Positions 33,892 to 42,867 of a stretch of 64,000 nucleotides of DNA are shown piece by piece. The position numbers and the translations under genes are program-made. The stretch's first letter is position 1. Every line of letters begins with the position of its first letter. The stretch is from NCBI GenBank assembly GCA_029203125.1, contig CP119317.1:992001-1056000 (forward strand). Direction: 5' to 3'. The notes below the pieces were generated by a model. The model worked only from the letters and a program-made list of their open reading frames with translations. It made no database searches and was not told where the DNA came from. The DNA is from Candidatus Cohnella colombiensis. Its GTDB lineage: Bacteria; Bacillota; Bacilli; Paenibacillales; Paenibacillaceae.

Positions 33892-34905
33892 ATGGTGGAC
33901 CACAGTAGGGTTAATCGCTTACAAAATGGTTGGATACAAGTGAAGGTGCCGTTACCCTTTGCGCTGAAATGGGTCAATGCCTATTTGGTCCCATCCAGTG
34001 AGGGATGGACCGTAATTGATCCAGGTTTACGTACGGAGGAGACAACAACCTATTGGACAGAAATACTGCGCGAATTCAAGATTTGCGCTACCGATATCAA
34101 GCAAATCGTATTGACACATCATCATCCGGACCATTATGGGATGGCAGGCTGGTTTCAAGAGCTTGCAGATGGCGCTCCGGTATATATGTCGCAAGTTGCG
34201 CGGGATGCAGCGATGAGGTTGTGGGATGAGCAAGAGACTTTCTCTGACGAATTAACAGAAGCTTTCTTGCAACACGGGATGGACCCCTCACTTAAAGGGG
34301 ATATGCTGGAGCACATGAGGAGCTTTCGCGAGCGTGTATCTCCACATCCTGAGCTCGTGAACTTTATAGCTGTCGGATCAACGATACAGATGGGAGATAT
34401 CTCATGGCTGGCAATCGGTGGAGAAGGACATGCACCGGGACATTTATCATTCTATGATTCAAGCTCGAAACAGCTGATCTGTGGCGATCAGGTGCTACCG
34501 GACATTAGTCCAAACATCGGATGGATGCCCGGAGGTGATCCGAATCCTTTGCGGGCATTTCTTGCGAGCTTGAATAATATGTCGTCGTTGGACGTGTCTA
34601 CCGCTTATCCAGGTCATCGCGATCCGTTTACTAGCTTCCAAAGCCGGATAGAGCAACTCCTGGAGCATCATGAACAACGTTTGGTCAAAATGATTGAATT
34701 AATGGGGGATGATACGGTAACAGCTTTCGAGCTATGTGAGCGGTTGTTCAGCAATCGACTTGGAAGCAACGCTCATCAGCTTCGATTTGCGCTGGCAGAG
34801 ACGATCGCCCACTTGATCGAGCTTGAACAGCGAAAGCTAATTGTCCGTGAGCAAGCGAACGATCGGCTTACCATTAAATATGTAAAAGCAAAAGCATATA
34901 AATAA
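33892..34905 (+). CDS. MBL-fold metallo-hydrolase
   Basis: A 337-residue metallo-beta-lactamase superfamily protein. The zinc motif is THHHPDHYGMAGW; further ligands are in GHAPGHLSFY, LICGDQVLP and YPGHRDPF. A C-terminal winged-helix-like segment (about 265-330) is typical of the LACTB2/YqgX-like subgroup. Substrate unknown; relatives hydrolyse thioesters, hydroxyacylglutathione or RNA. No signal peptide. GGAGCAG lies about 9 nt before ATG, and the gene is divergent from the YheC/D operon. Confidence 0.85.
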   Translation: MVDHSRVNRLQNGWIQVKVPLPFALKWVNAYLVPSSEGWTVIDPGLRTEETTTYWTEILREFKICATDIKQIVLTHHHPDHYGMAGWFQELADGAPVYMSQVARDAAMRLWDEQETFSDELTEAFLQHGMDPSLKGDMLEHMRSFRERVSPHPELVNFIAVGSTIQMGDISWLAIGGEGHAPGHLSFYDSSSKQLICGDQVLPDISPNIGWMPGGDPNPLRAFLASLNNMSSLDVSTAYPGHRDPFTSFQSRIEQLLEHHEQRLVKMIELMGDDTVTAFELCERLFSNRLGSNAHQLRFALAETIAHLIELEQRKLIVREQANDRLTIKYVKAKAYK

Positions 34906-34907
34906 CA

Positions 34908-34955
34908 AAAGCGCTATTTTCCCGAAGTGGTTGATCAGGAGAATAGCGCTTTATT
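34908..34955. terminator. Bidirectional terminator between MBL hydrolase and YutG-like gene
   Basis: A perfect 15-bp stem (34908-34922 with 34938-34952) begins 3 nt after the hydrolase stop. A/T runs at both ends fit termination of both convergent genes. Confidence 0.85.
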
Positions 34956-34973
34956 ATAAGAAGTAGGAATGTA

Positions 34974-35525
34974 TTATTGCTGTTGTTCACCTATCATAGC
35001 CTCGTAGTTTGCTTCCTTCGCTTCTTGCGAACGATGTGCAATTCGGCTTGCTGCAGAGGCAGCGATCGCACCGACGATATCGTCTAGAAATGTGTTTACG
35101 CCTTCTTTTTTATCATTCAGTCGTTTCAATACACCGGGCTTAAGCTTATCTACATAGCCAAAGTTCGTAAAGCCAATACTCCCGTATACATTGACGATAC
35201 TAAGTGCAAGCACTTCATCGCAACCGTATAGTCCTTCGTCATTCTCAATCATCTGTTGTAACGGTGGCAATAGCTTACCTTCCTCTGCAAGAATATCCAA
35301 TTGAATGCCTGTTAATATGGCATTTTGCACTTCGCGCTTGGACAAAACCGCCTGTACGTTAATCTCACATTCCTCTAAAGTTAGTCCAGGAACATAATCC
35401 TTTTGAAGCATTAACACCAAATCAGCAATTTGCTCAATCGTTACCTTGCGGCTTGAAAGCCATTCCAAGGTGGATTGGGCGACGACTTTGCTATTGAGCC
35501 TGTAAGTATTAGGTTCAAGCATCAT
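34974..35525 (-). CDS. yutG: Phosphatidylglycerophosphatase A family protein, YutG-like
   Basis: A 183-residue protein strongly resembling Bacillus YutG: LSKREVQNAILTGIQLDILAE, NDEGLYGCDEVLALSIVNVYG, GSIGFTNFGYVDKLKPG and TFLDDIVGAIAASAASRIAH. The final block with paired Asp is the PgpA-type active site. PgpA enzymes convert phosphatidylglycerophosphate to phosphatidylglycerol; YutG-like proteins lack the large hydrophobic content of classical PgpA, so the reaction is uncertain. GAGGT lies 5-8 nt before the paired ATGATG start. Confidence 0.82.
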   Translation of the reverse strand: MMLEPNTYRLNSKVVAQSTLEWLSSRKVTIEQIADLVLMLQKDYVPGLTLEECEINVQAVLSKREVQNAILTGIQLDILAEEGKLLPPLQQMIENDEGLYGCDEVLALSIVNVYGSIGFTNFGYVDKLKPGVLKRLNDKKEGVNTFLDDIVGAIAASAASRIAHRSQEAKEANYEAMIGEQQQ

Positions 35526-35670
35526 GAACACCTCTTTATCATTGAATAGCGTTCCAATTGTTACATAAATTCAAATATGGACAATCACTCATATTTGTCC
35601 ATAGGACTCGTATACATAGTACTACAAATGAGGTTCTAATGTAACGGCGAACCTAGTAGGAGGTAATTTG

Positions 35671-36738
35671 ATGAATAGAAAGATGAATCGGATCATCAAG
35701 CGGATCATGGTGGTCGTAACTTTATTGTTACTTCCACTTACAGCAGCGTGCTCACAAAATGAGAGTGCGCAAAAGCAGATGCCGGCACTTGATCCACCGC
35801 CCTTCTCCATTGAAAGTGCGATGCTTGATGGGAGTTACGTGGCACAAGCTTCAGCAAATCAAGAGATGCTTACCGTATACCTGCTTGATTACAACGGTTA
35901 TGTCGCACCGATGACGCTCAATATCACAAGGAGTAATTCTTCAAATCGAGAGCTTGCAGAGCAAGCATTAAGCTGGATGACGGTTGATCCGAAGCGGGCT
36001 GACCAATTGCCAGAAGGGTTTAGAGGTCTAATCCCTGCAGGAACGAAGGTGAATACAGTTGTAGAGGATGTGAAGTCAGGCACGATTACGATTGATTTCG
36101 CAGCACCATTCCCAGGGATGATCGCTGCGAATGAACGCAAGCTGCTTGAAGCGTTAGTGTGGACGATGACCGAGTTGCCTGGTGTGAATGAAGTGAATAT
36201 TACGGTCGCAGGTGAAAAGCTAAAGATGCTACCGCTCTCTAAGCTTCCTGTATACGAAGTGCTGACGCGATCGATTGGGATTAATGTTGAGCTAGTGAAG
36301 GGGGTTGAACCGGCTCGTTCAATGCCTGTAACGCTCTATTTCACTGCTCAATCGGCACAAGGAGAAGGATATCTCGTCCCAGTTACGCGTCTTGTGGAAC
36401 GTACTTCTAATCGCGCTCATACCACATTGGAGCAGCTTATTCAAGGACCAAGTCAGAAAGGCATGCTGCACGCCTCGCTCCCTTCGGATATTACAATCGA
36501 GAAGCTGTCACAGCTAGCGGATACAGTTGAAGTATCATTACGCGATGATGCGTTGCTACCCAATGTAGATATGTCTTCAAATATGCTTGAAGCATTGGTG
36601 CTAACGATGACCGAAGCTACGGGTGCACCACTTGTTCGTGTCGTAATGAACGGCAATGAATCATTTACAGATACGGATGCTAAGACATATGATCAGCCTG
36701 TAACGCGTCCCGTGTATATTAATCAACTTATGCAGTAA
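35671..36738 (+). CDS. gerM: Germination/sporulation lipoprotein GerM
   Basis: A 355-residue lipoprotein: signal with lipobox LTAAC near residue 26, then two tandem GerMN domains (about 70-175 and 215-330), each with the 'YF' strand and LEQLIQGP-type helix. GerM is needed for normal sporulation and germination in Bacillus. ATG 35671 follows GTAGGAGG by 5-7 nt. The order gerM-rph-rdgB is the same as in B. subtilis, supporting the assignment. Confidence 0.92.
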   Translation: MNRKMNRIIKRIMVVVTLLLLPLTAACSQNESAQKQMPALDPPPFSIESAMLDGSYVAQASANQEMLTVYLLDYNGYVAPMTLNITRSNSSNRELAEQALSWMTVDPKRADQLPEGFRGLIPAGTKVNTVVEDVKSGTITIDFAAPFPGMIAANERKLLEALVWTMTELPGVNEVNITVAGEKLKMLPLSKLPVYEVLTRSIGINVELVKGVEPARSMPVTLYFTAQSAQGEGYLVPVTRLVERTSNRAHTTLEQLIQGPSQKGMLHASLPSDITIEKLSQLADTVEVSLRDDALLPNVDMSSNMLEALVLTMTEATGAPLVRVVMNGNESFTDTDAKTYDQPVTRPVYINQLMQ

Positions 36739-36833
36739 TTGATTTTTTCTAGGAGATCGTTTCGAATAAGGTGATTTTGTAAAGATACTTTGGTAAAATG
36801 GGGTGATGGATTGGTCGATATAGGAGGCAAGTT

Positions 36834-37583
36834 ATGACGAGAAACGATGGCAGACAACCGCAACAGATTAGAAGCTTCTCGGTTACTTTACATCCGAATA
36901 AATATGCAGAAGGCTCTGTGTTAATTGAAGCAGGGGAAACAAAGGTGCTTATTACCGCTACGGTAGAGGAACGTGTTCCTCCATTTTTGAAAGGCCAGGG
37001 TAAGGGATGGATTACTGCGGAATATGCGATGTTGCCTAGAGCTACGCATTCTCGTAATCAACGAGAGTCAGCAAAAGGAAAGCTAACCGGAAGAACGATG
37101 GAAATTCAACGATTAATTGGCAGAGCGCTGCGGTCGGTCGTCAACTTAAATGCGTTAGGTGAGCGTACGATAACTTTGGACTGCGATGTGCTCCAAGCAG
37201 ATGGCGGAACGAGGACAACGTCGATTACGGGTGCTTTTATCGCGTTGGCATTAGCGGTTCATAAATTAGATGGCACTGTGAAGTTTGATCGTTACCCGAT
37301 AACGGATTATTTGGGTTCAATCAGCGTCGGTGTGATTCAAAACCAACCTGTTGTTGATTTGAATTATGAAGAAGATTCGAAAGCAAAAGTGGACATGAAC
37401 GTCGTTATGACGGGTTCGGGTGCTTTTGTCGAGGTGCAAGGTACAGGTGAAGAAGCGCCATTCACGCGCAGTGAGCTTGACGGGATGCTTCAGCTTGCAG
37501 AGGAAGCAATAATACAGCTTGTTGCGATGCAGAAGGAAGCGCTAGGAACGGCTGGTGTACGGATCGGTGGAATTGGCGTATGA
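36834..37583 (+). CDS. rph: Ribonuclease PH
   Basis: A 249-residue phosphorolytic 3'-5' exoribonuclease that trims tRNA 3' ends. Conserved stretches: EGSVLIEAGETKVLITATVEE, GWITAEYAMLPRATHSRNQRE, LGERTITLDCDVLQADGGTRT and VDLNYEEDSKAKVDMNVVMT. AGGAGGC precedes ATG. It overlaps rdgB by 4 nt. Confidence 0.97.
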   Translation: MTRNDGRQPQQIRSFSVTLHPNKYAEGSVLIEAGETKVLITATVEERVPPFLKGQGKGWITAEYAMLPRATHSRNQRESAKGKLTGRTMEIQRLIGRALRSVVNLNALGERTITLDCDVLQADGGTRTTSITGAFIALALAVHKLDGTVKFDRYPITDYLGSISVGVIQNQPVVDLNYEEDSKAKVDMNVVMTGSGAFVEVQGTGEEAPFTRSELDGMLQLAEEAIIQLVAMQKEALGTAGVRIGGIGV

Positions 37584-38200
37584 TGCAGTCCGGCAGCACA
37601 CTTGTTATCGCAACTCGTAATTCGGGTAAAACGCGGGAGTTTCGTGAAGCGTTCGAGAAACTCGGAATTACTGTGAATGATCTTCATGATGTACAGGGGA
37701 TTCCAGACATTGAGGAAACAGGACAGACATTCGCGGACAATGCGTTATTAAAGGCGAAGGCGGTCGCTGATTTGATCGGTTTGCCTGTGCTTGCTGATGA
37801 TTCGGGGCTTTGTGTTGATGCACTAAACGGCGAACCTGGCGTTTACTCTGCTCGTTATTCAGGCGAAGGTGCTACGGATGAACGTAACAATGCTAAGCTT
37901 CTGGAGCAATTGGCTGTTCGCGGACAATCGTCAAATGGCGACCTTCTTAGTGCAGCGCAATTTGTATGTGCACTTGTGCTGTATGATCCTAGCGATGACA
38001 GTCGCTTGGATGTTGAAGGAGTGCTTGATGGATACATCTTGCGAGAGCCACTGGGGAGCGATGGCTTCGGCTATGACCCATTGTTTTGGATTCCTTCGCA
38101 CGAACGCAGTATGGCGCAATTATCGGTGGCAGAAAAAAATGCAATCAGTCATCGTGGTCAAGCGCTTAGCAAGCTTATTCAAAAGCTAAGTGAATCGTAA
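37580..38200 (+). CDS. rdgB: XTP/dITP diphosphatase (RdgB/HAM1 family)
   Basis: A 206-residue house-cleaning nucleotide pyrophosphatase that removes XTP and dITP. Motifs: ATRNSGKTREFREAF, TFADNALLKAKAVADL, LADDSGLCVDALNGEPGVYSARYSG as separate blocks of the family, and GFGYDPLFWIPSH. It starts in the rph stop region (ATGA) and ends at a strong terminator. Homologue of B. subtilis YsnA. Confidence 0.96.
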   Translation: MMQSGSTLVIATRNSGKTREFREAFEKLGITVNDLHDVQGIPDIEETGQTFADNALLKAKAVADLIGLPVLADDSGLCVDALNGEPGVYSARYSGEGATDERNNAKLLEQLAVRGQSSNGDLLSAAQFVCALVLYDPSDDSRLDVEGVLDGYILREPLGSDGFGYDPLFWIPSHERSMAQLSVAEKNAISHRGQALSKLIQKLSES

Positions 38201-38211
38201 GCAAACATAGC

Positions 38212-38257
38212 AAAGCCCCATTCACCCACGTTAATTTAGGTGAATGGGGCTTTTTCT
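38212..38257 (+). terminator. Terminator of gerM-rph-rdgB
   Basis: A perfect 15-bp stem (38212-38226 with 38239-38253) followed by TTTTT, 12 nt after the rdgB stop. Confidence 0.92.
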
Positions 38258-38339
38258 AGTTTTGATGTTACAATATCCCCCTCGCTCAGACAAAGGAGAT
38301 AAGGTAATGAGATTAACCTAATTATGCGAAGCATTGAAA

Positions 38340-40196
38340 CTACAGCACAAGCTTCACTTTGTAATGTCTCATCCAAAAGTCCATTTGCAATAAGTACGCG
38401 AATAACTGTGGTGTGGACATTAATTGACCGAACCAAGGAAAATGGGAGCTCGTGTCCGCGCTCAGCGCAAGCTGCCTAATTTGTGAGACGTTAAGAAGGG
38501 GTAAGAGTGGACAAGAGGGATCGTCAAGTCGCGCGAGCAATCTTGAGCGTACGGCGGACAAATAGTTCGGATTGTGCGTTTTCGGGTAGGGGCTCTTTTT
38601 GCGATAGAGAACGTCTAGGGGCAGAACGCCCTCCAGTGCTTGACGTAAAATTCCTTTTTCCCGATTTCCTGCATTTTTAATTTCCCAAGGGATGTTCCAT
38701 ACATATTCGACCAGTCTGTGATCGCAGTAAGGAACGCGAACTTCAAGCCCGACAGCCATACTCATGCGATCTTTGCGATCGAGTAATGTGGGCATAAATC
38801 TGGTTATGTTTAAGTAGGACATGCGTCTCATCCGTCTGCGCGATTCATCCTCGCCTGCTAGCTGCGGCACCTCAGCAATCGCTTGTTCATAACGTTCAGC
38901 GAGATATTGCTGAGGTTGAAGTAATTCACGCAGTTCCTTTGACAGAAGGTCTCCTCGGAGATCTCCCGCAAGTGACCAGGGGAAAGTATCCGCGAGAAGC
39001 GCATCTTCTCGGTAAAACCACGGATAACCTCCGAAGATTTCATCCGCTGCCTCTCCAGAGAGCGCGACAGTGGCATCTTTTTTGATTTCCCGACAAAACA
39101 AATACAAGGATGCATCAATATCTGCCATCCCAGGCAAGTCTCTTGCCAGCACTGCAGCTTCTAGCGCTTCAATAAGCTCAGGTGTGTCGATTTGGAGCGA
39201 ATGATGGTTCGTAGACAGATGATTGCTAATTCTCGTTATCCATGGTGCATCACTATTCGGTTGGAAGGCATGCGACTGAAAATGCTTGTCGTTATCGACG
39301 TAATCAACAGAGTATGTGTGTACATTTCCTTGCCCCGTCTTCGCATAATAAGAAACCGCTAAGGAGGTTAAAGCGCTAGAGTCTAGGCCGCCAGATAACA
39401 GTGTGCAGAGGGGAACATCAGACAGCAATTGTCGCTCAACGGTATCGGTCAACAAGCTGCGAATCTCCGCTGCTGTTGTAGTTTCATCCGCTTCATGTGG
39501 CAGAGCTTTGAGCTGCCAGTACGTACTCGACCTCATCCCATTGCGATCATAAACCATAGATTGACCGGGCTTTAATTCGCGGAAGCCACGCCAAACCCCG
39601 ACACCAGGTGTTCTCGCAGGTCCGATAATAAATAGTTCAGCTAGCCCTTCTACATCAACTTCTGCATCGACTTCGGGGTGTGCAAGAATCGCTTTAGGCT
39701 CTGAGCCAAAAAACAAGCGACCGTCTTCCAATTTGTAAAATAGAGGCTTAACACCAAGCCGATCACGAGCCATGAACAGTCGTTCTTCATCGGTTTGCCA
39801 GATTGCGAATGCGAAGATACCATTAAGCTGTTCGACACAGGCGGGACCCCATTCTACATAGGCTTGCAGCAGCACCTCTGTGTCACACGATGTTTGAAAT
39901 CTGTATCCGAGCGACAATAATTGCTGCCTGAGCTCAGGAGCATTATAGAGTTCTCCATTGTATACGATGACACAATCATGCTGCTCAGATGCCTTCATCG
40001 GACGAACCATCGGCTGAGCCCCATTCGCAGGATCCATAACCGATAACCTACGATGTCCGAAGGCGCAGTGCCGAGACAGCCAGGTGCCTGAGGCGTCTGG
40101 CCCGCGCAATGCTAAAGTCTCCGTCATTTTTTCGATTGTATCGGCCTGAGTCGTTAAGTCTAGCTTCCAGTCGATCCATCCGGTTATTCCACACAT
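38340..40196 (-). CDS. asnB: Asparagine synthase, glutamine-hydrolysing (AsnB type)
   Basis: A 618-residue enzyme. The N-terminal glutaminase starts MCGITGW with catalytic Cys2 exposed after Met removal, and has RGPDASGTWL, FGHRRLSVMDP and YNGELYN. The C-terminal ATP-pyrophosphatase domain has LLSGGLDSSAL. It transfers ammonia from glutamine to aspartate. Three-gene families (AsnB, AsnH, AsnO) exist in Bacillus; which one this matches is undetermined. GAGGTGAG precedes the ATG. Monocistronic. Confidence 0.93.
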   Translation of the reverse strand: MCGITGWIDWKLDLTTQADTIEKMTETLALRGPDASGTWLSRHCAFGHRRLSVMDPANGAQPMVRPMKASEQHDCVIVYNGELYNAPELRQQLLSLGYRFQTSCDTEVLLQAYVEWGPACVEQLNGIFAFAIWQTDEERLFMARDRLGVKPLFYKLEDGRLFFGSEPKAILAHPEVDAEVDVEGLAELFIIGPARTPGVGVWRGFRELKPGQSMVYDRNGMRSSTYWQLKALPHEADETTTAAEIRSLLTDTVERQLLSDVPLCTLLSGGLDSSALTSLAVSYYAKTGQGNVHTYSVDYVDNDKHFQSHAFQPNSDAPWITRISNHLSTNHHSLQIDTPELIEALEAAVLARDLPGMADIDASLYLFCREIKKDATVALSGEAADEIFGGYPWFYREDALLADTFPWSLAGDLRGDLLSKELRELLQPQQYLAERYEQAIAEVPQLAGEDESRRRMRRMSYLNITRFMPTLLDRKDRMSMAVGLEVRVPYCDHRLVEYVWNIPWEIKNAGNREKGILRQALEGVLPLDVLYRKKSPYPKTHNPNYLSAVRSRLLARLDDPSCPLLPLLNVSQIRQLALSADTSSHFPWFGQLMSTPQLFAYLLQMDFWMRHYKVKLVL

Positions 40197-40315
40197 ACAT
40201 ACTCACCTCATCAGATGTTATGCGAAAGATGGAGTAAAATGTATGTCCTTAGGGAGAAAATATGGCTGGGTGTGCATTCGCACGATCACGACGGTTGAGA
40301 GGAGGGAAAAATCCA

Positions 40316-40447
40316 ATGGCTGATAAGTACAAAAAGAATAAGGGGAATGAGTATGCGAAGAAGGGTGAGGATTTCACAGAGCAAACGTTGAAAAACAACA
40401 CTTTCCACCCTGCGCAGAACAGTCCAGCAACACCGAATAACCGTTAA
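40316..40447 (+). CDS. Small hydrophilic protein of unknown function (43 aa)
   Basis: A 43-residue, highly charged protein rich in Lys, Asn and Glu (begins MADKYKKNKGNEYAKKGEDF). ATG 40316 has GAGAGGAGGG 8 nt upstream and a terminator follows at 40455, both supporting a real gene; the longer frame from 40262 has no binding site. Composition resembles small sporulation-associated proteins of Bacilli, but no family was recognised. Confidence 0.6.
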   Translation: MADKYKKNKGNEYAKKGEDFTEQTLKNNTFHPAQNSPATPNNR

Positions 40448-40454
40448 GTAGAAT

Positions 40455-40489
40455 GGTCGCCGTAGTTCTACACTATCGGCGGCCTTTTC
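40455..40489 (+). terminator. Terminator after the 43-aa gene
   Basis: GGTCGCCG (40455-40462) pairs with CGGCGGCC (40477-40484) and is followed by TTTT. Confidence 0.7.
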
Positions 40490-40492
40490 AGT

Positions 40493-40921
40493 TTATTTAA
40501 TGGCAACCATAATAACACCCACAGCGATGAGGATGACGCCACCGGCGTTCAATAGGGATATTTTCTCCCCAAGTAAGAAAAATGCGAGGATAACTGCGAT
40601 AACGACACTGAGCTTGTCGATCGGTCCGACCTGTGAGACTTTACCCACCTTGAGCGCGAGAAAATAGAACAGCCACGACAATGCACCCGCAACGCCACTC
40701 ATGACGATAAAAGTCAGTGCTTTCCGCTGAGTCAATATTTCGCCTAACTGACTTACTTTTCCCTGAACGACAACAACTCCGAGCAAGAAAAGCGCCATAA
40801 TGACTGCGCGAATTGCAGTTGCAGAGTTTGCGTCGATGTCTTTCAGCCCTATTTTACCGAAGATTGCAACTAATGCTGCCGTGACCGCGGACAATAATGC
40901 GTATATCAACCATGTGCCCAT
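40493..40921 (-). CDS. EamA-type half transporter (single-domain membrane protein)
   Basis: A 142-residue membrane protein with five hydrophobic helices and one EamA repeat (GKIGLKDIDANSATAIRAV near the N-terminus, ending FLLGEKISLLNAGGVILIAVG). Most EamA proteins have two repeats and about 300 residues, so this one probably works as a dimer. ATG 40921 follows CGGAGGC by about 6 nt; the longer frame to 40963 has no such site. Substrate unknown. Confidence 0.8.
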   Translation of the reverse strand: MGTWLIYALLSAVTAALVAIFGKIGLKDIDANSATAIRAVIMALFLLGVVVVQGKVSQLGEILTQRKALTFIVMSGVAGALSWLFYFLALKVGKVSQVGPIDKLSVVIAVILAFFLLGEKISLLNAGGVILIAVGVIMVAIK

Positions 40922-41035
40922 TCGTGTGCCTCCGATTGTAATTTGTAATGAATATTTAACCAAACTCTATTCGTATTATGCGATAATAGGGACAATCATT
41001 GCAAAATACAGATAAGTAAAGGAGCATGTGAAGAG

Positions 41036-42022
41036 ATGACAAAACGCATCGTTAAATGGGGAATTGCTGGCCCAGGTGTTATATCCTCAAGTTTCGCTAA
41101 AGATTTAGCAGCTGCGGATGGTGCAGAATTAGTAGCTGTTGGTGGGCGCTCGTTGGAGAAGGCAGAGCAGTTCGCGGCGGAATGGGGAATTCCTCGGGCG
41201 TATGGCAGTATGGAGCAGCTTGCGCAAGATGCTGAGGTTGAGATCGTTTATATCGGAACTCTTCATCCGGTACATAAGGAAAACATGCTCACCTTCCTAA
41301 GAGCTGGAAAAGCTGTACTCTGTGAGAAGCCGTTCACGATCAATGCGGCAGAAGCAGCGGAAGTGATTCAATATGCGAAGCAAAATCAACTTTTTCTTAT
41401 GGAAGCAATGTGGTCCAGATACTTGCCGCCGATTCGCCAAGTGCGTCAATGGCTAGCAGAGGGTCGGATTGGCGAAGTTCGTATGGTAAAGGCGGATTTC
41501 GGATTTGACTTCGGTTGGCAACCTGAACATCGCCTGCTTGATCCAAAGTTAGGTGGCGGTGCACTATTGGATGCTGGGATTTATCCGGTGTCATTCGCTT
41601 CAATGGTATTTGGTGAGCAGCCAAAAAAAATTACGAGTAGCGCACGGATTGGACAGACCGGTGTGGACGAGCAATTTTCGCTATTGTTCGAATACGAAGG
41701 TGGGCGTACCGCAGCTTTAAATGGAGCAGTTCAATTGGATATGATTAATGATGCATACATCTTTGGGACGAAAGGTCATATTCATATCCCACAGTTTTTG
41801 TTCTCCCGATCTGCAACGCTACATGTGAAGGGTGAAGAACCAGTTACACTTGCCGATGAACGCTCGACAGCGGGATATAACTATGAAGCGGAAGAAGCGA
41901 TGAATTGTTTGCGTGAAGGACGTAAGGAAAGCGATGTAATGACGCACGAGGAGACGCTCCAGATCATGCATACACTCGATCAAATACGTGGGCAATGGGG
42001 CTTGAAGTATTCAGGGGAGTAA
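41036..42022 (+). CDS. Gfo/Idh/MocA-family NAD(P)-dependent oxidoreductase
   Basis: A 328-residue dehydrogenase with Rossmann motif WGIAGPGVISSSFAKDL at the N-terminus, the family CEKPFTIN motif near residue 99 and the substrate-domain pattern GGGALLDAGIYPVSFA. Relatives act on sugars, inositols or trans-dihydrodiols; the MEAMWSRYLPP segment is typical of the dihydrodiol-dehydrogenase-like subgroup. AAGGAGC lies about 10 nt before ATG. Monocistronic. Confidence 0.88.
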   Translation: MTKRIVKWGIAGPGVISSSFAKDLAAADGAELVAVGGRSLEKAEQFAAEWGIPRAYGSMEQLAQDAEVEIVYIGTLHPVHKENMLTFLRAGKAVLCEKPFTINAAEAAEVIQYAKQNQLFLMEAMWSRYLPPIRQVRQWLAEGRIGEVRMVKADFGFDFGWQPEHRLLDPKLGGGALLDAGIYPVSFASMVFGEQPKKITSSARIGQTGVDEQFSLLFEYEGGRTAALNGAVQLDMINDAYIFGTKGHIHIPQFLFSRSATLHVKGEEPVTLADERSTAGYNYEAEEAMNCLREGRKESDVMTHEETLQIMHTLDQIRGQWGLKYSGE

Positions 42023-42047
42023 GGATACCCCTATAATATTCAGTTGC

Positions 42048-42094
42048 AAAATGAGGATGGAGCAGATATAGACCCTGCTCTATCCTCATTTTTA
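42048..42094. terminator. Terminator between oxidoreductase and small minus-strand gene
   Basis: AAAATGAGGAT-GGAGCA (from 42048) pairs with TGCTCT-ATCCTCATTTT (to 42093) with small bulges. Ends are A and T rich, so it can serve both converging genes. Confidence 0.75.
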
Positions 42095-42107
42095 CTTTTT
42101 TTCATTA

Positions 42108-42344
42108 TTAATCTTCAGGTGTTCGATCGAGGTATAGTTGTGTAACTTCGGTGAAATCACCGGTCCGCTTCTCTTCTTCGGATGCATTTTCTTCAAGGTA
42201 GTTATTGGTATTCATGCTAGGAGCGATTGTTGGTTCATGCTTCGTTTGCTGAGGCTCGTCACTTCTGTCTTGGGATTTAATCGGTGGATTTAAGAACTGG
42301 TTATTACGTATCGAGTTCTGTTCATTAACTTCGCGATCTGACAT
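42108..42344 (-). CDS. Small acidic protein of unknown function (78 aa)
   Basis: A 78-residue hydrophilic protein rich in Asn, Gln, Glu and Pro (starts MSDREVNEQNSIRNNQFLNP, ends YLDRTPED). ATG 42344 is preceded by AAAAGGAGATTT, an excellent binding site; the upstream part of the open frame has none. Low complexity suggests it is unstructured. No family recognised. Confidence 0.6.
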   Translation of the reverse strand: MSDREVNEQNSIRNNQFLNPPIKSQDRSDEPQQTKHEPTIAPSMNTNNYLEENASEEEKRTGDFTEVTQLYLDRTPED

Positions 42345-42510
42345 AGAAAATCTCCTTTTGCTTCGTGTGACGTGTATCCACCAGCTTAGCCTCTCCGATT
42401 TAATAAACGGTATGCATACAAAGGGAGCGGAAAGCTTCCAAATATCGATCAAACGCCGACACGAAGGTTGTACACTCCTCATATTTAATAGGATGAGGGG
42501 AGGGATCAAG

Positions 42511-42747
42511 ATGAGCAGAATTACTTTTTCACGTGATCGCATGATTACTTTACGACGGGGTCAGTCCGTCGCATTATTTTGTGGAATCGTCATAGTTACT
42601 CGTCGAATAACGCTAAGACGTGGGGAATTTGTAACTGTAACCTGTGACGCTAGTCCGAGAACAATTATCGTCGGGTGTCATACCTTTATTACTCGAAGAC
42701 GCATTCATCTATTAGCTGGTGAAAGATTAATTATTACGTGTAGTTAA
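42511..42747 (+). CDS. Small repeat protein of unknown function (78 aa)
   Basis: A 78-residue basic protein with three imperfect copies of a strand-rich unit of about 20-28 residues: RMITLRRGQSVALFC, RRITLRRGEFVTVTC and RRIHLLAGERLIITC, each ending in Cys. GGGGAGGG lies 6-13 nt before the ATG at 42511; the longer frame from 42358 lacks a site. No family recognised. The repeat pattern suggests a small beta-structure with regularly placed cysteines, possibly a coat or envelope protein (inference). Confidence 0.6.
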   Translation: MSRITFSRDRMITLRRGQSVALFCGIVIVTRRITLRRGEFVTVTCDASPRTIIVGCHTFITRRRIHLLAGERLIITCS

Positions 42748-42867
42748 GCACAAAAAAGAGGGCGTTCCATAGTACACTGGTACTCATAGACTGGACACTT
42801 AGAAAAAAGGTGTACGGGCTGTAGGTACCTTTTTGTATACTAGAATAAGCAACTGAGGGATTACATC

